Shown: positions 16,808-23,883 of the stretch, piece by piece
Position numbering within the stretch: the stretch's first letter is position 1
Layout of the letters: each line of letters starts with the position of its first letter
Position numbers and translations under genes: made by a program
The notes under the pieces: model-generated
What the model was told of the DNA's origin: nothing
The model's database searches: none
What the model saw: the letters and a program-made list of their open reading frames with translations, nothing else
NCBI GenBank assembly: GCA_026954325.1
Contig: JAIXKK010000016.1
Span: 1-40,998, forward strand
Length of the DNA: 40,998 bases
Direction: 5' to 3'
Source: Bryobacterales bacterium
GTDB lineage: Bacteria > Acidobacteriota > Terriglobia > Bryobacterales > Bryobacteraceae

Positions 16808-18042
16808 ACCTTGCCTGGATCTCGGTGGGAGCGCTCGCGGCCGCCATTGCGCTCAGTTGTTTCAGCCCGATCAATGTGGGTGTGCTCTCCATTGCGTTCG
16901 CATGGATTATCGGAGTGTACCTCGGCGGCATGACGGTGAAGCAGGTGGCCGCCGGTTTCCCGGTGGATCTGTTCCTGACGCTGGCGGGAGTAACGCTGCT
17001 GTTTTCGCAGGCGCAGGTGAACGGGACGCTCGAGAAGATTTCGCGGCATGCCGTCCGGCTGTGCAAGGGGAATGCGGCATTGCTGCCGGTGATGTTCTTT
17101 CTGCTGGCGGCGGGGCTCGCTTCGATGGGGCCGGGGAACATCGCGACGGCGGCGCTGCTGGCTCCCGCGGCGATGGCGGCGGCCGGGCGGATGCGGATTC
17201 CTTCCTTTCTGATGGCGATCATGGTGGGGAACGGAGCGAACTCGGGATCGCTTTCGCCGTTCGCGCCGACCGGGATTATCGTGAACGGGCTGATGGAGCG
17301 CATCGGATTGCGGGGTTACGAGCTTACTAACTGGTGGAATAACTTCGCGGCCCATGCGGCGGTGGCGTTTGCCGGGTATCTGTTATTTGGAGGTGTTTCT
17401 CTTTTTCGCGGTCACACGGCGGACCAGGCGGAGACTCCGCGAGTGCCGGCGTTAGACAGGCGGCAATGGATCACGCTGGGCGCGATTGCCGGTTTGGTCC
17501 TGGGAGTTCTGTTTCTCAAAGTGAACATAGGCATGGCTGCTTTCGCCGGCGCCGCCATCCTGGCTCTCCTGCGCGTTTCGGACGACGGGGAAGCCATCCG
17601 AAAGATGCCCTGGAGCACATTATTGATGGTTTCAGGGGTTACCGTACTCATCGGAATACTGGAAAAAACAGAAGGAGTTGAATTGTTCGCCAGCCTGATG
17701 GCCCGCATTTCGTCACGCGAATCGGCGACAGCGGTGGTTGCTTTCGTGACGGGGGTCGTTTCGGTTTACAGCAGCACATCCGGAGTGGTTTTGCCGGCGT
17801 TTCTTCCCACTATTCCGTCGCTTATCGAGAAACTTGGCGGGGGCAGCGCGTTGGCGTTGGCGTCGTCGATGAACGTCGGGGGGCACCTGGTGGATGTTTC
17901 GCCCTTGTCAACGATCGGAGCGCTTTGTATTGCGGGAGTGACAAGTTATGAGGAGAGCCGGGGGTTGTTTTACAAGCTGTTGATTTGGGGATTGTCGATG
18001 TCGATAGTGGGAGCGCTGTTCAGCTATGTTTTCTTTCGCTAA
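16804..18042 (+). CDS. MatC/SLC13-like dicarboxylate carrier
   Basis: This is a 412-residue integral membrane protein with about eleven or twelve hydrophobic spans. The N-terminal half resembles the MatC N-terminal family of the ion-transporter superfamily: it opens with ISVGALAAAIALSCF, then FSPINVGVLSIAFAW, GFPVDLFLTLAGVTLLF, and a Gly/Pro/Asn-rich re-entrant segment MGPGNIATAALLAPAAMA. A matching SSTSGVVLPAFLPTIPSLI segment stands in the second half. Such carriers import malonate or C4-dicarboxylates, probably with a cation. It overlaps the stop of the oxidase by four bases, so it is likely to bring in the hydroxyacid or dicarboxylate used by that operon. No terminator is visible after its stop. 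Confidence 0.85.
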   Translation: MNLAWISVGALAAAIALSCFSPINVGVLSIAFAWIIGVYLGGMTVKQVAAGFPVDLFLTLAGVTLLFSQAQVNGTLEKISRHAVRLCKGNAALLPVMFFLLAAGLASMGPGNIATAALLAPAAMAAAGRMRIPSFLMAIMVGNGANSGSLSPFAPTGIIVNGLMERIGLRGYELTNWWNNFAAHAAVAFAGYLLFGGVSLFRGHTADQAETPRVPALDRRQWITLGAIAGLVLGVLFLKVNIGMAAFAGAAILALLRVSDDGEAIRKMPWSTLLMVSGVTVLIGILEKTEGVELFASLMARISSRESATAVVAFVTGVVSVYSSTSGVVLPAFLPTIPSLIEKLGGGSALALASSMNVGGHLVDVSPLSTIGALCIAGVTSYEESRGLFYKLLIWGLSMSIVGALFSYVFFR

Positions 18043-18060
18043 TGATCCGGCGCGCCACGC

Positions 18061-18198
18061 CCGGTTGCGAAGATCGAGTTTGCCCAACCGCGCCGCGGCC
18101 CCGTGACACTTCACGCGGCGCCTCTCTAAAATAGGTTTAATCTCTTTTTCGAAGGAGACGGGCGTCGCGGTCACGCATGCGGCCGCCGCCAGGAACAT
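18061..18198 (-). pseudogene. Remnant of a PSCyt1-type cytochrome (planctomycete cytochrome C domain)
   Basis: The minus strand encodes a signal-like stretch (MFLAAAACVTAT) followed at once by PVSFEKEIKPILERRRVKCH and GAAARLGKLDLRNR. This matches the start of PSCyt1 proteins, in which VSF-x-x-x-I-x-PIL precedes a CxxCH haem site and GKLDLR. Here the first haem Cys is replaced (RRRVKCH instead of CxxCH). The similarity ends after about 46 codons, where the frame runs into the transporter gene. I read it as the decayed N-terminus of a gene otherwise lost. It may have been several hundred residues longer when intact. Confidence 0.55.
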
Positions 18199-18230
18199 TG
18201 CAAGGTTCCTGATGCCGGCATGAGAGACTT

Positions 18231-18250
18231 GGCTACGATTGGCTACGATT
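18231..18250 (+). repeat. 10-bp tandem duplication
   Basis: GGCTACGATT occurs twice head to tail just upstream of the MaoC gene. Each copy contains a TACGAT that could act as a -10 element. It may be a slippage product. Confidence 0.7.
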
Positions 18251-18270
18251 AGATTCCTGTCGAGGTGTGA

Positions 18271-18756
18271 ATGCCAGAACGTGAAATTCCGGATATCGCC
18301 GGATTACAGAGCTTGGCCGGTGAGGAGGTAGCCGTCAGCGATTGGCTCGAGATCACCCAGGAGCGCATCAACGCCTTCGCCGATGCCACCGGCGATCACC
18401 AGTGGATCCACGTCGATGTCGAGCGTTGCCGCCGCGAATCCCCCTTCGGATGCACCATCGCCCACGGCTTCCTCACCCTGTCGCTGATTCCGTGGTTCAC
18501 CTGCGCGGCCATCCTCATCCGCCAGAAGTTCGCGATGACCATTAATTACGGTTGCAACAAGGTTCGCTTCCCCCACCCGGTCAAGTGCGGCGCCCGCCTG
18601 CGCGCCCGCCATCGCCTGCTCGAGGTGGCCGAGGTGCAAGGCGGATGGCAGAGCCGCTGGCGGGTGACCATCGAGATCGAAGGCGTAGCGAAGCCTGCCT
18701 GCGTGGCGGAAACGGTGACGCGGTATTACATCTCGGGCTTTGATCTTCACCGCTGA
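18271..18756 (+). CDS. MaoC-family (R)-specific enoyl-CoA hydratase-like protein
   Basis: This is a 161-residue single hot-dog-fold protein of the MaoC dehydratase family, about the usual length. The catalytic pair is visible: Asp in FADATGDHQWIH and His in CTIAHGFLTLSL, with the motif spacing of (R)-hydratases that add water to trans-2-enoyl-CoA. GAGGTG stands four bases before the ATG. It stands alone between two stretches of gene debris, so its pathway cannot be read from neighbours; fatty-acid or polyester metabolism is the family norm. Its third codon positions favour C, unlike the G-favouring operon to its left. Confidence 0.9.
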   Translation: MPEREIPDIAGLQSLAGEEVAVSDWLEITQERINAFADATGDHQWIHVDVERCRRESPFGCTIAHGFLTLSLIPWFTCAAILIRQKFAMTINYGCNKVRFPHPVKCGARLRARHRLLEVAEVQGGWQSRWRVTIEIEGVAKPACVAETVTRYYISGFDLHR

Positions 18757-18862
18757 AGGGGGCCACCCGGCGAGCGGCAGATCTTCCCGCGCCGGGTGGA
18801 GGCAAACGTGATTGCCGCGCGCACGTCCTCTTTGGGTTAGGGTGGGGAAACCGGGGGGATCT

Positions 18863-19081
18863 CCGAAGCCGTGGCGCCGCGATGACCTGCTCGTGCCGCG
18901 CACCGGACTCACCGCCGGGCCAAACGGCGCCCTCCTCTCCTCCTTGGAGACGGACGCCGTCAGCGGTATCTTCCTCCTCGATGCCGCCGGCGTCGAGACG
19001 CGGCGTTTCCACACCCCCGGTTTCCGCATCCGCCATGCGGCCATCCATCCCGATGGCGCCGTGAGAGTCTTCCCGCCTTAG
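18863..19081 (+). pseudogene. Headless coding remnant, possible beta-propeller fragment
   Basis: A frame with strongly C-rich third positions runs to a TAG at 19081 but has no credible start or ribosome-binding site. The readable part includes LLVPRTGLTAGPNGALLSS, GIFLLDAAGVETRRFHTPG and AAIHPDGAVRVFPP. The LLDAAG and HPDG motifs suggest a WD40- or SMP-30-like blade, but the family is not identified. It shares its last bases with the end of the opposing small gene. It is most likely the tail of a lost gene. Confidence 0.35.
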
Positions 19082-19335
19082 CTCCCGGTTTCCTTCTTCT
19101 TCAAATGCGCGTCGTTGGCCGCGATGAACCGGCGCAGTTCCTCCGACCGGTCGAGGAGTTTTTCCCACTGCTCTTTGTACAGCGTGACGGGGAAGCGTCC
19201 TAGGCCGTAGACGGAAACCGCCCCCTTGTCGCTGACTTTGTAACTGATGGCGCCCTTGGGCGCGGGCTTTTTCAGTGCTTCGTTCTCCGCTTTGAGACGC
19301 TCAATCTCACGCAGGAGATCGTCTGGGGTTGACAT
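19078..19335 (-). CDS. Small conserved-looking coiled-coil protein
   Basis: This is an 85-residue hypothetical protein. Residues 3-25 (DDLLREIERLKAENEALKK) form a heptad-patterned helix likely to be a short coiled coil. A compact segment follows (ISYKVSDKGAVSVYGLGRFP and VTLYKEQWEKLLDRSEELRR), ending in a charged tail. The GAVSVYGLGRFPVTLYKEQW core looks constrained and I believe similar small proteins occur in other bacteria, but I cannot assign a function. It is divergent from the Tat-signal isomerase gene with 57 bp between starts. No strong ribosome-binding site is seen. Confidence 0.75.
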   Translation of the reverse strand: MSTPDDLLREIERLKAENEALKKPAPKGAISYKVSDKGAVSVYGLGRFPVTLYKEQWEKLLDRSEELRRFIAANDAHLKKKETGS

Positions 19336-19373
19336 ATTATTGGGATTCTAGCGCGGATCGGGGCATCCGTGCA

Positions 19374-19382
19374 TGATACAAT
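19374..19382 (+). promoter_or_regulatory. Extended -10 element
   Basis: TGATACAAT matches an extended -10 (TGnTATAAT, one mismatch) and ends ten bases before the ATG of the isomerase at 19393. The mRNA leader would be only a few bases long. It also argues against the in-frame ATG at 19369, which would lie upstream of the promoter. Confidence 0.4.
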
Positions 19383-19392
19383 CCCCACCGTC

Positions 19393-20283
19393 ATGCAGCG
19401 CAGGGAATTTCTCGGACTCATTCCCGCGGCGGCTCTGGGCGCCGCGGACCCTCCTTTCCTCAAGAGCATTTGCGGAGGCATCTTTCCGCGAGACATGCCT
19501 CTCACGGAGCAGTTCCGCCGGGCGCGCGATGCCGGCTTCGCGGGCATCGAGATCCGTCTCGGCCACGAATTGCGCCACGATACCCCGCTCGAACAAGCCG
19601 CGCGCCTCGCCGAGGAAGCCCGCAAGACAGGAGTCGTCATCGTCAGCCTGTGGGTATCGCAAGCGCTCGGCGCGGCGCCGTTGAATCACGAAGACCCGGA
19701 GGTGCGCGCCAGGGGCGTCGCCGTGCTTCATCAGTCGATCGATCTCGCCAGGTCCGTAAATTGCGGCGCGTTGCTCATCGTGCCCGGCCGCCTTGGTGAC
19801 GGGCCGAAGTTCATCTACGGCTATCAGGACACCTGGGACCGCCTTACAGCAGAGTTCCGCAAAGTGATTCCGCATGCCGCGCGGGCGCGCGTCCTGCTTA
19901 CGCCGGAAAATATCTGGAACAAGTTCCTCGTCAGCCCGCTCGAAATGAAATCATTCATCGACCAGTTCTCTAGCCCCTGGCTCCAATCCCATTTCGATAT
20001 CGGCAATGTCATGCAGTTCGGCTACCCCCAGGATTGGATCCAAACGCTTGGCCCCCGCATTAAACGCGTCCACGTCAAGGACTATAAACTCAGCCGGCGC
20101 GACGAGCAAGGCCGCTTTGTCGACCTGCTCGAAGGCGACGTCGATTGGCCCGCCGTGATGTCCGCACTCAGGAAGACCGGCTATCGCGGCTTCCTCAGCC
20201 CCGAGATGACTCACCGCCCCGAAGATCCGGACTACCTCGGCAAGGTCTCGAGGGCCCTCGATCGGATCCTCGCCATGGCGTGA
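19393..20283 (+). CDS. Sugar phosphate isomerase/epimerase-like TIM-barrel protein with Tat-like leader
   Basis: This is a 296-residue xylose-isomerase-like TIM barrel (AP endonuclease family 2 fold). The start at 19393 gives MQRREFLGLIPAAALGA, which has the twin-arginine pattern RRxFLG and a short hydrophobic stretch, so export by the Tat pathway is likely. Metal-binding acidic and His residues sit where the family has them: Glu in LTPENIWN, His and Asp in SHFDIGNVMQFG, His in KRVHVKDYKL, and Glu in FLSPEMTHRP. The probable reaction is isomerisation or epimerisation of a sugar or hydroxypyruvate-like substrate. It is followed 24 bp later by the indolepyruvate oxidoreductase gene, perhaps co-transcribed but with no obvious shared pathway. 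Confidence 0.88.
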   Translation: MQRREFLGLIPAAALGAADPPFLKSICGGIFPRDMPLTEQFRRARDAGFAGIEIRLGHELRHDTPLEQAARLAEEARKTGVVIVSLWVSQALGAAPLNHEDPEVRARGVAVLHQSIDLARSVNCGALLIVPGRLGDGPKFIYGYQDTWDRLTAEFRKVIPHAARARVLLTPENIWNKFLVSPLEMKSFIDQFSSPWLQSHFDIGNVMQFGYPQDWIQTLGPRIKRVHVKDYKLSRRDEQGRFVDLLEGDVDWPAVMSALRKTGYRGFLSPEMTHRPEDPDYLGKVSRALDRILAMA

Positions 20284-20307
20284 CGGGATAATGGAATTGA
20301 CGCATTC

Positions 20308-23300
20308 ATGAAACTGAACGACCGCTACACCGTGGAATCCGGTTCCGTCTATCTGACGGGCATCCAGGCGCTCGTCCGCCTGCCCATGGACCAGATGCGT
20401 CTCGATCGCAAGGCGGGCTTGAAGACCGGCGCCTTCATCTCCGGCTACGAAGGCTCTCCTCTCGGCGGCTATGACCTGCAATTGCAGCGCGTGCGCGGCT
20501 TGCTCGCTGAACTCGATATTCACTTCTGGCCCGGCGTCAACGAAGACATGGCGGCCACGGCCATCTTCGGCAGCCAGATCTACCAGGTGCTCGGCGCCTC
20601 GAAGTACGACGGCGTCCTCGGTATCTGGTACGGCAAGGGCCCCGGCGTGGACCGCTCGGGCGATATTCTGCGCCACGCCAACCTGGCCGGATCCCCCGGA
20701 TACTGCGGCGCCCTCGTGCTGGCCGGCGACGACCATGCCTGCAAGAGTTCCTCCATTCCCCATCAAAGCGATTTCAGCCTGATGAACGTCGGGATACCCG
20801 TTCTCTTCCCCGGCAACACCCAGGAAGTGCTGGATCTCGGCCTCCTCGGCATCGCGCTCTCGCGCTATACCGGGGCATGGTGCGGAATGAAGCTCCTCAC
20901 CGCTGTTTGCGATGGCGGCGGCACGGTGGAAGTTGGTTCCACCAGGGAAATCCGGACACCGGCCGGCTACCAGAAAAAGACCGATCCGCGGCTGCTCATT
21001 CCCTTCACCAACGGCATGGAGCCGGAAGTCAATCACCGGCGTCTGGAGGCGGCCAGGGAGTTCGCGCGCGCCAACCGCCTCAACCGCTGGTTCGGCGCGC
21101 GCGGCAACGCGTGGCTCGGCATCGCCACCGCCGGCAAGTACTACTACGACCTCATGCAGGCCCTGCGCGATCTGGGAATCTCCGCCGCCGATCTCGAAGC
21201 CATGGGCATCCGCGTGGCGAAGTTCGGCATGACCTTCCCCATCGAGCCCCACTTTGCCCGTGACTTCGCCTCCGGCCTCGGGAAGATCTTCGTCATCGAA
21301 GAGAAGCGCAGTTTCCTTGAAATGCAACTGCGCGACGTATTGTACAACCTCGCCGCGCATCCGGTGATCTTCGGCAAGGAGGACGAATCCGGCGCGCCCC
21401 TCCTGCCTGCCGCCTACGAAATGGACGCCGATCTGCTCGCCCCGGCCATTGCCGGGTGCTTCGAACATACGGAACTCAGCGAGCGAATACGGCGCAGGCT
21501 GGCGCGCTTGGAGGCAGCCGTCCTCCGCCCGAAAGAACTCGTGCCGATGCGCCCACCCAGCTTCTGCTCCGGGTGCCCGCATAACCGCTCCACCCTGCTG
21601 CTCGAAGGCCAGGTGGCGGGCGGCGGCATCGGCTGTCACGGCATGTCGGCCATGCTCAAGGACGCAAGCCGCGGCTACCTCTTCTGCACCCACATGGGTG
21701 CCGAAGGCGTCCCCTTCATCGGCATGACTCCGTTTGTTGAACGCGGGCACATGTTCCAGAACATGGGCGATGGAACTTATTTTCATTCCGGCTCCATCGC
21801 CATCGAGAGCTGCGTGGCCGCGGGCGTGAACATCACCTTCAAGATCCTCTACAACGGACACGTGGCGATGACGGGCGGGCAGGAGGCGACGGGCGCGCTC
21901 CCCATACCTGATCTCTCGCGCAAGCTCGAAGCCGAGGGCGTGAAGAAAATTGTCGTCCTCGCCGAAGACCCCGCCAAATATCTCGACGGGGCCTTGATGG
22001 CGAAAAACTGCGACGTGCGCGACCGCATGGAGATCGAAGCGGTGCTCGCCGAACTGGAGAAGATACCCGGCGTCACCGTCATTATTTATGACCAGGAGTG
22101 CGCGGCGGAGAAACGCCGCGGCCGGTCACGCGGCAAGGCCAAGGAGCCCGTGAAGCGCCTCGTCATTCACGAAGAAGTCTGCGAAGGATGCGGCGACTGC
22201 GTCAAGCAGTCCAATTGCATGAGCCTCCATCCCGTCGACACCGAACTGGGGCCGAAGATCCGCATTCATCAGTCTTCCTGCAACAAGGACTACAGTTGCG
22301 CCCTCGGCGATTGTCCCTCCTTCCTCACCGTGACCATCGCCGAGGGAACGGGCCTCAGGAAAAGAACGCTGCCGTCGCTCCCGGAGACCGACGTTCCCCC
22401 TCCCCGGCAGAAGGTAGCGGCGCGGGATGGCTACCGCGTCCTCATGCCGGGGATCGGCGGCACGGGCGTGGTCACCATCAATGCGCTGCTCGCCGCCGCC
22501 GCGTCCATGGACGGACTCCACGTGCTCACGCTCGACCAAACGGGTCTTGCCCAAAAGGGCGGAGCCGTCGTATCGCATCTCGTCCTCAGCGAAACACCCA
22601 TCGAAATGGCCGCGCGGACAAACACCGGCAACTCCGATTTGATTCTCGGCTTTGATCTGTTGAGCGCGGCCAATGCGGACAATCTCAGGACGGCCGATGC
22701 CGGACGCACGGTGGCGGTGCTCAACACCACCCATGTGCCGACCGGAGAAGAGGTGCGAAACCGCAAGGCGCTCTCCGGTCTCGATCATCTGGTGGACATC
22801 GTCAACAGCCTGACACGGCATGGGCATAACGTCCACCTCGATGCGACCCGTCTTGCGGAGAGCCTGTTCGGAAGCCACCTCGCCGCGAATACGATTCTGC
22901 TCGGGGCCGCATACCAGGCGGGTCTCATTCCCGTGAGCGAGGAATCGCTTGAAGCGGCCATTCGCCTCAATGGCGTCGAAGTCGAGCGCAACCTCCAGGC
23001 CTTCCTTTGGGGCCGTAAATACTACGTCGACGCCGCCTCCGTGGAAGCCCTTCTTTCCCCGCCTCAACAGCAGGAATCCAAACCGTTTGACCGGGTGGGG
23101 GAATTGACTCACTACCAGAGCGCCGCCTACGCGCGGCAATACCAGGACTTCGTCTCCCAGGTGGCGCGCCAGGCGCCGGCGCTCGCGGATGTGGTCGCAC
23201 GCTACCTCTACAAGTTGATGGCCTACAAGGACGAATACGAGGTCGCGCGCCTCCTCACCAAACCCGAGGTGGAAAGCGCGGTGCTCGGCATGTGGGCCAA

Positions 23301-23694
23301 GCCCGAATCGCTCTCCTACAACCTGCATCCCCCGTTGCTGCGCGCATTCGGCGTGAAAAGGAAAATCCGGTTCGGGTCGTGGTTCCGCGCGCCCCTGCGC
23401 ATCCTGGCGGCCCTCAAGTTTCTGCGTGGCACTCCGTTCGATGTGTTCGGGTATCTTCCCCACCGCCGCATGGAGCGCCAACTCATTTCCTGGTACCGGG
23501 AACTCACCGGAGAAGTGCTGCGTCATTTGACAGCGGAGAATGACGCACTCGCGCTGGAAATTTTGACCCTGCCCGAACAGATCCGCGGCTACGAACAGAT
23601 TAAAGAGGAAAATGTTAGGAAAGTACGGGAACTAGCCGCCGGGAAACTCGCAACTCTGCGCGGTGCGGAAGCCCGAGTGAAGGCCGGTGGCTAG
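20308..23694 (+). CDS. Indolepyruvate:ferredoxin oxidoreductase, fused IorA-IorB type
   Basis: This is an 1128-residue single-chain 2-ketoacid:ferredoxin oxidoreductase that decarboxylates aryl pyruvates (from Trp, Phe, Tyr) to acyl-CoA with reduced ferredoxin. The N-terminal alpha domain starts at GIQALVRLPMDQMRLDR and has ISGYEGSPLGGYD. The thiamine-diphosphate part includes FCSGCPHNRST, GIGCHGMSAM and MGDGTYFHSGSIAIES. A ferredoxin-like region near residue 625 has CEGCGDCVKQSNC with further Cys (SSCNKDYSCALGDCPSF). The gamma domain begins at MPGIGGTGVVTINALL and contains DQTGLAQKGGAVVSHL. The C-terminal 250 residues match the extra domain of fused bacterial enzymes. The length fits the family and the gene looks intact. 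It is cytoplasmic. No ferredoxin gene is adjacent. Confidence 0.95.
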   Translation: MKLNDRYTVESGSVYLTGIQALVRLPMDQMRLDRKAGLKTGAFISGYEGSPLGGYDLQLQRVRGLLAELDIHFWPGVNEDMAATAIFGSQIYQVLGASKYDGVLGIWYGKGPGVDRSGDILRHANLAGSPGYCGALVLAGDDHACKSSSIPHQSDFSLMNVGIPVLFPGNTQEVLDLGLLGIALSRYTGAWCGMKLLTAVCDGGGTVEVGSTREIRTPAGYQKKTDPRLLIPFTNGMEPEVNHRRLEAAREFARANRLNRWFGARGNAWLGIATAGKYYYDLMQALRDLGISAADLEAMGIRVAKFGMTFPIEPHFARDFASGLGKIFVIEEKRSFLEMQLRDVLYNLAAHPVIFGKEDESGAPLLPAAYEMDADLLAPAIAGCFEHTELSERIRRRLARLEAAVLRPKELVPMRPPSFCSGCPHNRSTLLLEGQVAGGGIGCHGMSAMLKDASRGYLFCTHMGAEGVPFIGMTPFVERGHMFQNMGDGTYFHSGSIAIESCVAAGVNITFKILYNGHVAMTGGQEATGALPIPDLSRKLEAEGVKKIVVLAEDPAKYLDGALMAKNCDVRDRMEIEAVLAELEKIPGVTVIIYDQECAAEKRRGRSRGKAKEPVKRLVIHEEVCEGCGDCVKQSNCMSLHPVDTELGPKIRIHQSSCNKDYSCALGDCPSFLTVTIAEGTGLRKRTLPSLPETDVPPPRQKVAARDGYRVLMPGIGGTGVVTINALLAAAASMDGLHVLTLDQTGLAQKGGAVVSHLVLSETPIEMAARTNTGNSDLILGFDLLSAANADNLRTADAGRTVAVLNTTHVPTGEEVRNRKALSGLDHLVDIVNSLTRHGHNVHLDATRLAESLFGSHLAANTILLGAAYQAGLIPVSEESLEAAIRLNGVEVERNLQAFLWGRKYYVDAASVEALLSPPQQQESKPFDRVGELTHYQSAAYARQYQDFVSQVARQAPALADVVARYLYKLMAYKDEYEVARLLTKPEVESAVLGMWAKPESLSYNLHPPLLRAFGVKRKIRFGSWFRAPLRILAALKFLRGTPFDVFGYLPHRRMERQLISWYRELTGEVLRHLTAENDALALEILTLPEQIRGYEQIKEENVRKVRELAAGKLATLRGAEARVKAGG

Positions 23695-23699
23695 GCGGA

Positions 23700-23721
23700 C
23701 ACTGGGGCAGTTCACCCAGTG
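23700..23721 (+). repeat. Inverted repeat after the oxidoreductase gene
   Basis: CACTGGG (23700-23706) pairs with CCCAGTG (23715-23721) around an 8-base loop, six bases after the stop codon. There is no T run behind it, so a role as intrinsic terminator is weak; it may stabilise the 3' end of the mRNA. Confidence 0.4.
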
Positions 23722-23825
23722 AGGCCCCACGAAAGCATCGCCGAGGTATATGCCCCGCTTGACGTTTTCCGGTAAATTGCTTCTTTTCAATCCCATCCAA
23801 CATCACCCTCTTTTGGAATGACTCG

Positions 23826-23834
23826 TGCTAGCAT
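23826..23834 (+). promoter_or_regulatory. Possible extended -10 upstream of the decaheme cytochrome
   Basis: TGCTAGCAT (TG plus TAGCAT) lies about 50 bases before the cytochrome start, with GGAGGAG at the expected ribosome-binding place downstream. I see no convincing -35. This is a by-eye call. Confidence 0.3.
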
Positions 23835-23883
23835 AGACCTCGGTTGTCTCATCCTGTAACCGAAGGAGGAGCGTTCTAATACT

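Noticed and set aside
19951..21861. Minus-strand frame of 636 codons
   Set aside because: It spans two convincing plus-strand genes and has no recognisable motif; a shadow frame.
22126..23526. Minus-strand frame of 466 codons
   Set aside because: It is opposite the gamma and C-terminal domains of the indolepyruvate oxidoreductase and shows no family features.
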